Assembly (NCBI GenBank): GCA_009767595.1
Contig: VSDK01015592.1
Coordinates: 242,080 to 306,079 of the forward strand
DNA length: 64,000 nucleotides
Direction: 5' to 3'
Source of the DNA: Symbiodinium kawagutii
Taxonomy: Eukaryota; Sar; Dinophyceae; Suessiales; Symbiodiniaceae
Part shown: in pieces, positions 21,950 through 33,364 of the stretch
Layout of the letters: the number at the start of each line of letters is the position of its first letter
Numbering within the stretch: the first letter of the stretch is position 1
Translations under genes and position numbers: made by a program
The notes under the pieces: generated by a model
Told to the model about the DNA's origin: nothing
Database searches by the model: none
What the model saw: the letters and a program-made list of their open reading frames with translations, nothing else

Positions 21950-22162
21950 GGCCCTTGGTCCTGCTTGTTGCTTGGTCCCAGCCCTGCCACCGCAGCCGAG
22001 GTCAACACCGTGGCCATCTCTGAAGGCCAGAGCCGTTCGGAGCTCTTGGCCTTTCACGGCGTGTGCGACAGCGCCGCGTGACGGGCCAGCGAGCGCGGCT
22101 GCGACGGATCGATTAGCGAAGCAAGTTGGGACGTTGGAGCTGCAGCTGCAGTTGTTGCCTTC
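21950..22162 (+). CDS. Possible early exon(s) of gene 2, product not recognised
   Basis: GC-rich island. One frame reads ASAAATDRLAKQVGTLELQL, helix-forming, up to tcccag|gtgtcg. Another reads EVNTVAISEGQSRSELLAF. Neither could be matched to a family or chained in phase. The minus-strand ORF over the same bases has no recognisable content. Confidence 0.25.
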
Positions 22163-22554
22163 CAGGTGTCGTAGAAGCTGGGTTGACAAAGTTGGGAAGG
22201 AATTTTCATGGCTTTCAACGAAGCATCGCTATTCACCAAGCAGCACTACTAAGTTTATCTAAGTTTTGAGAAGTGATGATTGATGGTGGGTAATTAACAA
22301 CGGGTGATTGTCAACCAACCAACTATGCTTATTCGAGGTGAATACCCAAGCAACCCATCAGATAATCAAACATAGCTGGCTGGCAGCCACGGCCATTGCG
22401 GATAGAACATATACCATCTAGTGATTATTATTGATTAATTATTGTTTTTTATTAGTGATTACTAGTTGTACAGTTAGTTATATTACTTACGATCCACCCA
22501 GCTATTCGAACCAGAGGGTACGTAGATCCACAGGTCTTCAGCAATCAGCTTCAG

Positions 22555-22668
22555 CCTGACCCCAGTGCCGCCCCTGAGCCAAGCACCCCACCGATGAGAA
22601 CAGTTCGGCGCTTGGAAAATGCGGCTGCGGCGTTTTGGGCGACCCAGGCTGTTGATGAAGTCTCAAAG
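22555..22668 (+). CDS. Possible exon of gene 2, product not recognised
   Basis: GC-rich open frame on the + strand containing MRTVRRLENAAAAFWATQAV followed by DEVSK and a GTCGGG donor. Composition is protein-like. No link in phase to neighbours was established. Confidence 0.35.
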
Positions 22669-22689
22669 GTCGGGGGTTTCCTTGCATTT

Positions 22690-23585
22690 CCAGATAAAAT
22701 CAATGGTGAATTATGGTTAGTACCAGTTTGATGAATATAGTTGATCATCACTATTTAGGCTTAGTAGTGGTTAGTCTGAGAATGTTAGACTGCGTAAGAA
22801 TGGTCCATCATGGTGCAAAAACGGTTCATAAATCGCTGGCTGCGAATGGTTGATAGTGATGATAGTGGTTGGTAATCGTCGAATAGATCACCCGCATTTT
22901 GCCATTCAAGTAGCTATGGTGGGTGTTTTCCCTTGAAGTATTGGCGGGCCTATTCCAAGCTGGATCTCACAGGACTGCAGACGACCGAGACAACGAAAGC
23001 TGAACAGTTCACTGGGACAGCATGAGATATGCTGACTATACAATCGCCTGCTCACCATGACTCGAATGGGGGTGATATTCACATTGAGAACTACTCATCA
23101 CTAGTAAGAACATCAATATCAAAGACAGCAACCTCAACATTGCTAAGATGGTCCATGAATCAGCCATGAAGACAAATGGGGTTGTCCATAGCCATGGTGG
23201 TACCTGCTAACCTTCCAAGTTCATAGCCATTTTTACTAAGGAAACCACCAGTGACTTGGGGTACACGAATTTTGGACAAACCCTAATACAGGACTAATTC
23301 ATCAAAAGTGGACCATGCTTGATAATGGTTGATGATATTGCCAACAGCAATCCATGGTATAGCCCAATGATTGCTGTGAACAAGCATGAACGCCCACCCT
23401 GTGAACCGTCGATACACAGGTCCAGTAGTGGTCCCCTGATGGTTGCTAATGTTCTATGAATGGTCCAGCTATGGTTTGCACAAAGTGATGCCCCCAAAGC
23501 TGGTGATATCCAGCACAAACCTGGTAGCCAACAGTCAACCAATTTCACCAACTGGTACCCAACAGTTGTAACCATTGTTGAAGAA
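22690..23585. other. Intron-like sequence, no gene seen
   Basis: Starts with ATGGTTAGT/TGATGGT-type repeats (22690-22880), then mixed unique sequence. No inverted-repeat element or coding frame was recognised. Confidence 0.4.
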
Positions 23586-24335
23586 CTACCACTAGTTATA
23601 ATATAACCCTAGTCATTGTTGAAGCATCCACTATTTGGTGGTTTCTCAAAATAGGGGACCCCCCAAATCATCCATTGTTAATCATTATTAGTAATAAACC
23701 AACCAATTTTTTGGGGTCCCCTATGGCTTGAGAAACCCCCATTAGTTACTGTAACCATCACTAGTTATGTTTCCATCACTAGTTATGTTATACTACCACT
23801 AGTTAACTCACTATAATACTACCACTAGTTATAATATAACCCTAGTCATTGTTGAAGCATCCACTATTTGGTGGTTTCTCAAAATAGGGGACCCCCCAAA
23901 TCATCCATTGTTAATCATTATTAGTAATAAACCAACCAATTTTTTGGGGTCCCCTATGGCTTGAGAAACCCCCATTAGTTACTGTAACCATCACTAGTTA
24001 TGTTTCCATCACTAGTTATGTTATACTACGACTAGTTAACTCACTATAATACTACCACTAGTTATAATATAACCCTAGTCATTGTTGAAGCATCCACTAT
24101 TTGGTGGTTTCTCAAAATAGGGGACCCCCCAAATCATCCATTGTTAATCATTATTAGTAATAAACCAACCAATTTTTTGGGGTCCCCTATGGCTTGAGAA
24201 ACCCCCATTAGTTACTGTAACCATCACTAGTTATGTTTCCATCACTAGTTATGTTATACTACCACTAGTTAACTCACTATAATACTACCACTAGTTATAA
24301 TATAACCCTAGTCATTGTTGAAGCATCCACTATTT
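23586..24335. repeat. 233-bp tandem repeat built on a family C element
   Basis: Three near-identical units of 233 bp (ggtggtttctc recurs at 23637, 23870, 24103 and again at 24336). Each unit contains a whole family C element plus a spacer of CCACTAGTTA repeats. The first two spacers differ by single bases such as actaccactag/actacgactag. Confidence 0.9.
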
Positions 24336-24443
24336 GGTGGTTTCTCAAAATAGGGAGCCCCTACAAATAGTTCGTTTATTACTACAAATGACTATAAATG
24401 GATGATTTGGGGGTACCCCTATTCTGAGAAACCACCATTTTGA
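24336..24443. mobile_element. Family C inverted-repeat element, last copy in 233-bp array
   Basis: Starts ggtggtttctcaaaatagg and ends cctattctgagaaaccacc. Its interior differs from the three array copies and resembles dispersed family C copies. Confidence 0.7.
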
Positions 24444-24502
24444 GAAACCACCATTTCACAACACCATCATGAGTTCCGGTTCCATCACTCACCTCGCAGT
24501 AG

Positions 24503-24562
24503 CAGGACTTGTTGCTGGAACGCCTTGAGGAGCTACGGAAGGCCGTTGTGACGCTTGGTGAA
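24503..24562 (+). CDS. Possible exon of gene 2: helical segment
   Basis: Frame reads QDLLLERLEELRKAVVTLGE between a tag acceptor and a GC donor (24563) or GT (24567). It is strongly helix-like and on the same strand as gene 2. No family was recognised. Confidence 0.35.
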
Positions 24563-25201
24563 GCAGGTCCCGAGTGTCGTTGACCAGGGGAGCTTCCACT
24601 TGTGTCAGATGCTGAGTGGTTGCCAGGTTGGTTAGGGGTCAGTGGTTGATAGACATGATGTAACTGCTGAGGGATTGACCAGGTTGGTTAGGGGTTGGTT
24701 GGGGGTTAGTTAGTGGGGATAGACATGATGCAACTAGTTCCTGAAACGGCCATATCAAGCAATTAGCTGCTGAAATTGCCATAGAAAGCAAATTTATTGT
24801 AATTTAAACTTCGATGTTGGCGAGTGTTGCTTTGTTGAAGTTGCTATGATATAGTCGGAATGCAAATGATGCTTAAGGATGGGTGAAGAGTCTCGGAATA
24901 TTCTTTGATATGAGTTTATCATGATTACTTGTGAAAAGTGGTGAATGTTGGTTGATATTGCTATCATGATAATCGCAATGCTGCTTGAGATGGTCAACAT
25001 CAGTACCGCAACGGATAAGCAGGTTTGACAAGCTTATTGACTCCTGGTAGCTGGACAAGCACCCATGATAGCGCTCTTGAACCATCACTAGTTACTATAC
25101 CTATAGAAGAATTGTTAGTCACCCACCATTTGTTATTACCATAGTTCTTAGTTACAACAGATACCCACGGAAGCCGCGCTGCCAGCGCTGCCAGCGCTCA
25201 G

Positions 25202-25274
25202 GAGTGGCGCGCTGCTTCCAACGTCTTTGCACATCTTGGCACGGAGGAAGCAGATCGTTCAGGCGCTGCGAAAC
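25202..25274 (+). CDS. Possible exon of gene 2, product not recognised
   Basis: Acceptor gcgctcag, donor GTGGGG. One frame reads EWRAASNVFAHLGTEEADRS and is in phase with the 24503 exon (GC donor) and with 26566. Other frames are also open, so this is tentative. Confidence 0.3.
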
Positions 25275-25507
25275 GTGGGGGGCGATCCACCGATATCGCG
25301 CACGGTACCGTTGTGGTTTTGATGGGCATTGACAACCAGCATTTTTTTGCTAATATTAGCAATAGTAGATATAGTAATGGGCATTTTATCGGTGTTATTT
25401 GATAACCGGATGGTGTTTTTTTTTTTTTTGCGGCTTTACCAAAAGATAGTATAAACAACCAGCATTTAGGTCTTATAGGGTTTTTTAATGGCGGGCATTG
25501 ACCACCA

Positions 25508-25616
25508 GCATTTATGTGGTGGTTTCTCAAAACAGGAGACTTCACAAATCATCCAATGTTTACTATTTCTACTAATAATCCATCCATAACTTTGGGTACC
25601 TTACTTCGAGAAACAC
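25508..25616. mobile_element. Family C element, diverged
   Basis: Left gtggtggtttctcaaaacag, right ttacttcgagaaacaccca. Confidence 0.7.
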
Positions 25617-25930
25617 CCATATATCGGGCACAACAATGTTTTTTCAAGCTATCCAAGATTCATGTCGCTCCCAGTGTCAGCGATAGCAGAGATCAATGCC
25701 CTGGAATCTTCTGTTTTGATGTATTCAGTACCTTGCGCACAGACAACCGCTATATAAATCGTCTAATTTGGTGTCCTGAAGATTTGGGAAACATCCTACT
25801 CGTAGCAACAAAAATCATGTGCTGTTCTCAGTCTTTTGGATCAAGTTTGACCTACAGCCGTATCACGTTTGAGAAATCGGGTCGGGTCCCATTGCGTGCT
25901 TGACCAGGTCTCTACGCCTACAACTCATTA

Positions 25931-26028
25931 CTGGTTGGTGGTTTTAAACATTTTCTATTTTCCCGAGCAATCATCAACAGATGGTTGGTTGACTAATATT
26001 TTTCATGGGTGTCGAAACCACCAACCAG
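25931..26028. mobile_element. Family B inverted-repeat element
   Basis: Left ctggttggtggttttaaaca, right gtcgaaaccaccaaccag; core gttggttgactaatattttt. Confidence 0.85.
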
Positions 26029-26069
26029 ATAATCGTAGAAATTCAGAGATATCGAGGTTCCAATCTGGG

Positions 26070-26168
26070 TGTTTCTCAAAATAGGGGTACCCCTAAATCA
26101 TCCAATAGTAGTCATTTATAGCAATAAACCAACCATTTTTTGGGGTCCCCCATTTTGGGAAACCACCA
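26070..26168. mobile_element. Family C element
   Basis: Left gggtgtttctcaaaataggg, right cccattttgggaaaccacca. Confidence 0.85.
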
Positions 26169-26328
26169 TCTCAACCCTAGCCATAGTGACCATGATCAGG
26201 ACTGCAATCATCAGCAGTGACGTCACTTTGTCCCTCAGGTTCGGACTTTCGAGCCACAGCTTGGTTTCAAAAAACCCACATGCGGTTGGCATCCTGGCAA
26301 GCTGTTGCTTAGAACATGTGGTACAAAT

Positions 26329-26396
26329 GGCTGTGGGTCAATATTAATCAACCAACTAATGGGGGATTTACCAACAAAGATACCGGAAAACAATGG
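26329..26396. mobile_element. Truncated family A element between 18-bp direct repeats
   Basis: Left end ggctgtgggtcaatattaa is present, right third missing. The sequence agaacatgtggtacaaat occurs at 26311-26328 and again at 26397-26414. Confidence 0.6.
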
Positions 26397-26565
26397 AGAA
26401 CATGTGGTACAAATCAACATGAGTGTTGACCGTTGTGATCATTCACGCACGTTGTGCTGAGTTTTTAATATACTATTCACACGCCAATATCCCCTGCACT
26501 GATCCAAGCTATGATCAGAGGTAAGGGGGGGGTCCCATCCCACCATTGACGGCGATTCTCCGCAG

Positions 26566-26610
26566 GATGCCCTGAACATCTTCTGGCAATGTCCGTTGAG
26601 CGAAATTCTG
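26566..26610 (+). CDS. Possible HECT exon at N-lobe start
   Basis: Acceptor ctccgcag. The frame in phase with 25202-25274 reads CPEHLLAMSVERNS; V-x-R-N resembles the V.RN..L.DS start of HECT domains. Another open frame (DALNIFWQCPLSEILAPNML) is equally protein-like. The junction to 27896 is unresolved, so an exon may be missing between. Confidence 0.4.
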
Positions 26611-29600
26611 GCGCCCAACATGCTGGGAGACCCAGGGGATCCCAGGGGACCCCGTCGTTGCGGGATGATCAGTGTTAGGTTGAGGACAAGACCCATGTTA
26701 TGATATCAGTGACCGGCAATCTATCATGGAACTGAGCATGTGCATAAATGGCTGTGCCTTTTGCCCAAAGCATTGAAGATAAGCAACCAAGATCGGACCA
26801 CTTATAAGCTCGGGTTATTCAAACTTGGTTCGTTTACTTCGGAGAGATCATGATCTTTAGGTCATTGGAATACCATAAACCCTCCGTTTCACGGACTCAA
26901 GCAAAAAGTGGAGACATTGGGCAACCCACACGAAGCATGGCAAACTGGCGAAGTAAGCTATAGGCAAGGCTACCACTTAGACACCACACAGTCATGGCCA
27001 TTGCTGAGTGGGACAGCAATCATCTGCGCCGATCAATGGGTGCAAGCACCATAGTCCAGTCGCAACGCTTGGAAAGGAGTTTGGAAAACTCGCCGAAAAA
27101 AACGCCACCGCCATGGTTACAGTAGATGAAGTAACATCCACCATCCGTACAGCATTCCCACTTCAACACCTCAGTTCTAGATTTGTTTTTGCCTTGCGCT
27201 GTATTGCTGCAACGACTGATATACTCATGATCATTCCCGAATATCAGTCATCATTCAACATCATGAGCTGGCATTATTGCTTGTCATGAGCCAAACATTG
27301 CCAACATCAACCACTACCAAACACGAGTGTTGATCACTAAACATCCATTTACAAGATAGTTTACAGTCACAAATTCATTAAGCCCATATGGGCCATATGG
27401 GTGTTTCTCAAAATAGCGGACCCCCAGATCATCCCCCTGGCTAGTGCGTAATTTTAGATGATCAAGCAGGGTGATTGAATGGGGCAATTGTAAGAAAGCC
27501 CTAGTCATGAACCAGTATGAACCAGCAGAACCAGTCAGCATTAGCTTAACCATCATAGTCATGACTTCATCAAACCATCATACTACTTCTGGTTGGTGGT
27601 TTCAAACATTTTTTATGTTCCCTAGTGATTACTAACAAATGGTTGGTTGACTCATAGTTTTCATAGCTGTTGAAAGCACCAACCAGACTTAAGTCATAGC
27701 CACCTATACCTATAGTTGGGTGGAGTCTTGAATGACTGTCATCCACTAATATATTCATTTATAGTGATAAACCATGATAAACCATGGTATTACCCATACC
27801 TATTGTTACTCACCAACCTTCCGCGGTCATGACGACGACATCGCCCACCTTGAACGTCACCCAGCCCCCGCAACGGCCGATGTCGCGCTGACGAGGTCAG
27901 TGTCCTTCGAAGGCGAGAAAGGCATCGACGCCGGTGGACTGCTGAAAGATTGGTGCCTCGCCGGGCATACGCGAAGGTGACCGGCGGTTGGCCCGGTTGG
28001 CCCGGTTGGATTTAGGGCCAAGCATAGGGGGATTGGAGTGGTTGAAGATGGTTTAGGATGGGGGATTATGGTGGTTTAATGTGGTTTAGGATACGGGATT
28101 ATGGTGGTCTAATGTGGTTTATGCTGGTTTAGGATGGTTTTTTTCATGGGGGATTGGAGTGGTTTCTAGCGGTTTACGATGGTTATTTGCAATGGTCAAT
28201 AATGGTGTATGCTGTAGTGGTTTATAATGATTTGTGAATGTTTACCATGGTTTATAATGATTTGAGCATGTTTATAGTGGTTTATGACGGTCATGATGGA
28301 AATTAATAGTGGTTGATAGCGATTAATGATGGTTATGAATAGTGTTTAATGATGGCTAATGATGGACACTATTAGCCATCATTAGCCATCATTAACCATC
28401 ATTAGTCATCATTAACCATCATTAATGATTGTAACCTTCATGTTCGTGATGGGAACTTTGTAACCGATGGAAGTTTTAGTTCACCGGTGGCAGGTTAGAC
28501 TCCCAGGAGACGACGAGACGTGGCTGTCCGGCTGGGCTTCCCGCTGGATGAATCCACAAGTGGATGCACGTCCAGGCCGTAGCAGAATCCATCGAGATGG
28601 GATGTAGGAGTCTTAAACCATGGATCATTGCTGGTTAACTTGTAAGGATGACCGGATGATCATGGAAAAAATCTTGGAACTCTGGGATTTTCACGAATTT
28701 CAGGGCTGTTCAGGGAACGTCCAGAAGGACCTGTAAGGAATTCCCTAAAGAATCTTCAGGGCTGGCGGTGATCCAGCGGCGGGGGGGGNNNNNNNNNNNN
28801 NNNNNNNNNNNNNNNNNGGGTGCCTGAGTTGAGCGGTTCAAGCCTACGGTCGTGGCCTATTGCTATGGTTAATATGGTAACCTGGTTGGTGGTTTTATTG
28901 GGTTTTATAAGGGTTATGACCCATTAATAGTAGTGAATGATAGGGAATAATGACCAACAATAATGGCTAAACAACTACTGGTTGGTGGTTTGCTTGACAT
29001 TTTTTATTTTCCCTAGTAACTATTAACCATTGGTTGGTTGACTGACATTTTTCATAGGGGTTGAAACCACCAAGCAGATATGGTCACGGGATCTAATCAT
29101 GAAATGTAATTGATCTTATTGACACGATGGCTAGAAAAGTTATACAGTCAGCAAGAATAGAAGCTTGACATGAACGTGGTTGAAACTTGATATTATGGCT
29201 GAATATGCTCACAGTGACAAACGACATCGAGCTATGAACTGGCTATGATGACAGGCTTTACTCAACTCTTACCGGCTACCCATCCACCACGGATCAGGTA
29301 ACACCGTATCTCAAGTCTCACACAAGATTCAAAACAGGTGCCGGGGATTATGATGTACATTCTGTGGTAAACTAACCTGGATGAATGGTAGATTTTCCAT
29401 TGCCAGTTCAGCTACCAGAGGGTACTGATTGCTTAACGATCAACCTTTCATGATGCTCATTCACATGGTCAGTAGCTGGTTATTCCAATTGCACCAGCTA
29501 AGGTGACCCTACTCATAAGCACAATCAATGGTTGAAGATCCATGAAAACAGAGATCAGCCATCGTGATACTATGATCTCTATTTTTTATTGGCAACCATT

Positions 29601-32600
29601 ATCTATCATGATTCTGTTGTGATTAACCCATGATTACCATTAAAGCAAATTATTACCACTACTATATTGATTAACTACTATTACCATTATTACCATTAGT
29701 GTGATCAAAACAGTGATTACCATTATTACCCATGATCATGATAGTCATCACTTCCCCATTCACACGGACTACCGGTTGATCCTTTGAATTCGCCAAGGTT
29801 CGACTCTGTGGGGCTGGCTCTGGCGGTTTCTCGGTGCTCAGGGGGTTGGTTGGTGAGGGTTGGTTGAGGGTTGGTTGGTCAAGGTTGGTTGATTTAGGGT
29901 GGTTGAGGTTGACTAAGGTGGGTTAAGGTTGGCAGTTGACAGTTCTAGTTGGTTGTTGGTTGGCTATTGATCTACCAGATGTTTTGTTGTTGTTTGTTGT
30001 TGCTTGATGATCGTAGATTCAGACGTTCTCGGGGGTAGTTTGTTGCTGTTGAATCATGCTGACCAACCACAATGCAAATCCAAAGAAAACCAGCAATGAT
30101 CAGCAAACACAGAGGGATAGAAACAACAATAGCAAATCTATCACGAGTTTGTAGCGGGGATGCCGTCACAAACCGGAGAGATGCCACGATCGGCGGGGTA
30201 ACCATGGGATTGGCTGCGATTTGTGTGCTTGCACTATGGAGGGGCATATGGTAGTCTCATGTAGCATTTAGGGAAATGATCAAAAGCAAGTTCATTGAAC
30301 GCTTTCCATCGATCTGCCAATGTCGATCATGACGTTACCAGATGTACGTCATACGTTGGGGGGACTCAGGACCAACGACATAGGGGAAGAAATCTTGGGA
30401 GACGGGGGATGGATTGGGGGGTAACAAGGAAAGTCACAGGTTTGACAATAGTGTTCGAAACTTGGTGCGTTTTTTCATGGTGCCCTGTCGTGCATCCACA
30501 AACGCATTGTGCTTCCTTTCCCAGCTGGGTTCTGGAATTAGGCATCGACACATCAGCAGGTCTTTCGAAGATTGCTGAATTTGCACAAAGTGGAATACTT
30601 GTTAGATCTTGCTCAAAGCAAGCCCTCCAAAAAATGACTAGCTGTGCTCACTATGAACCAGCGGGTTCTCCCAGAAACGTGAAGATTCAGAATGTACATA
30701 CGGGTGCTTGTCAAAATGCAGTACCACCAAATCATTCCCCCAGCTAGTCTGTTTTAGATGATCAATAGTTGATTTCAGGGGTCCCCAAAATTTGAGACAC
30801 GCTCATACTGATACTTGGTTTCTCGAAATAGGGCTACCCCCACATCATCCAATTCATCAATCGTTCATTGTAATAAACCAATCATTTTTCAGGGTCCCAA
30901 AATTTGAGATATATTCAATATACCCAATTGGAAGGTACCACCCTGCACGTACATCGGGGTAAACCTGTCCCTTTAGGCTACATCCTCTTCACCTTTGACT
31001 GCGGATGGAGATGGCTTAGCCCCACAAGGCATGCGCTTGACACCAGCATAGGTGTCCTGTCAACAAAGGTATCCTGAAAGCATCGTGAATTATGATAACA
31101 AAAAGGATGAGGTTAAAGACAAGATCCAGTTGATCAATTGTTATGTTGTGGGTTGCATGGATTGTTGCTGACTGTATACTCGGTCGTGCGCTCGCAAAAT
31201 TTGGACACGTTTTCAAGATGCATGTTTGCTTGTTGTTTTTGATGTAGACACATGTGCATATATATGTATATATATATACATTTATGCACACGCTTACGTA
31301 CATGTGAATATTTTGATATGCATCCAGTTCTCATAAGTTTGGACTGTTGGTTGTTCTTTATCTCTTCCTCCCTCCCTCTCTCTCTCTCTCTTTGTATTTG
31401 CAAATATGTACGGATCCAAGTTGTCCCCCATCTTTATTCGCTTCATTACTCGTTGGTATCAATAGTCTCAGTTGTACCCAGTAGTGTTTTGTATCATGTA
31501 TATATATATATTATTATATAGTCATGTATAAAAATAAGTAGCAGACCTATTTATCATTCTTAGATTCTTCGTCACCTACATCAGCAGTCTATATACTTGT
31601 TCCTAATATATGTAAACACGTGTTAAATGTATGTGAGAGCTGCGTACATACACAAAGAGATACAGGCATAGATCTGTATCCATCTCTCCATATACGTATA
31701 TAATTCATGTGTATTTCAAAACAATATACAACCATCTATATCCATCTATTTTAATCTCTATCAATCTATATCAATCTATCTCCATCTATATCCATCTATA
31801 TCCATCTATCTCCATCATGCATGTCTACATGTCCACAGAGTCGAAGACTCAACGTAGCGCGCCGAAACGTGCCGTCAGGGTCCGATGAAGAATTTGGAGC
31901 GCAGGTGCGGCGGCGATTTTGGGGGGTTTGGGGCACTCAAGCCTTGAGGCTTCATATGAACCATGGGTCAAAATAACCAGGAATATGAAGCCTCAATAAT
32001 GGTTAATAATCATCTATTTATAGTCATTTATAGGAATAAATCAGCCACTTTTTGGGGTACCCCATTCTGAGAAACACCCATATGAATGCTTAATGGTTAA
32101 AATGAAGTTGGTTGACAACTGGCTATGGGTCGATATGAACCAGGAATAATGGTCGATTAATGGTTAATATTGGTTAAACATAGGGGATGACACTGGTTAA
32201 TGATGGTAAATCATATGGCGAGCTGGGTCAAGTAGTTCACCAACCAATGGTTGGGGATAGTAACCAACAATTTCATAGGGAAAACAATGGTTAATGTTGG
32301 GGAACTAGGGGTACGGGGTTTTGACCCACAGCCATAAAATCCAACCTTTTAATCCATCCAGCTAATCATCATATGCTTGGGAATAGGATCATCATCCACT
32401 ATGATGGTTCAATTGCTTAGAAACTTCCTTTGATGGTATGATGGTTAATCATCAATTTGATCATATCAACTTCACTGAATCCATTAAATCAGACTAACTT
32501 AACTTAATCCATTTAATCATATGGTTAATCACCAGTCACAGACCTAATCATTTCACCATCATCATCATGCCAGTCATCATATAGTCAAGCTTAATCAAAT

Positions 32601-33333
32601 TTAATCATATGAACTTAAGTTAATCCATTAAATCATAATAACTTAACTTAATCCATTCAATCACAATAACTTAACCTAATCCATGAGATCATATGAAGTT
32701 CACTTCATCATAGCTAAGTCATCTTGATGGTTGACCCATACCTATCTGCTTCCCTCGTTGGACTTCCTGGGAGTCGCCCCAGGAGCTGCGCAGCTTCGTG
32801 GCGCTGGGCCGCTTCTTGGCCACGGCGCTGTTGAGGCGGCGAGTCGTCCGCCCGGGGAAGTCGCCTTGTGGGCCAGGGTGAGTCAGGGCCAGCGTGATCA
32901 CATCGGTGAAGGGTGATTCATTGGGAATTCTAAGGTGATTTCATGGTGACTTCATGGTGATTTAATAGGATTGAATAGGATTTCATGGTGATTTCGTAGA
33001 ATTTAATGGTTGACGAGTGGTATTTCATGGTGATTTGATGGTGATTTAGTGGTGATTTGATTAAACACAGGTAGTGTTTGATGGTGATTTTTTCATGGTG
33101 GCCATGGTGGTGATGGTGAATTTTGGACTTAAGTGGCTAATTCACTAGAGTTGAATCGTTAATCATCATGATTAATTAGTAGTGAATATGAGTCGATGAT
33201 GGGTCACAATGATTAGTAGTGAGGTTAGCTCATGGTTCAGTGATGGTTGATTGTGAATAGTAGTGGTGAAGAACTACATAGTGTTTGATTGATTGATTTC
33301 TGATTCATTGATTGATTGATGGATGGATGGATG

Positions 33334-33364
<31 letters not shown>

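Larger units (their letters stand above)
20300..21950. other. Probable intergenic region between the two genes
   Basis: This stretch lacks the AACCATC/GATGGTT repeats and inverted-repeat elements that fill introns on both sides, and follows the last TauE/SafE exon. A 139-codon + strand ORF (21189-21608) overlaps it but resembles nothing recognised. It carries a TTTTTGTAG motif cluster and, near its end, four GATGTGCCTT motifs. Confidence 0.5.

Noticed and set aside
21761-22189. 142-codon minus-strand ORF
   Set aside because: Lies over a GC-rich island whose + strand frames fit gene direction better; no motif seen.
31016-31521. ORFs in the TATA/CTCT region
   Set aside because: Low-complexity tyrosine/isoleucine and leucine/serine peptides from microsatellites.
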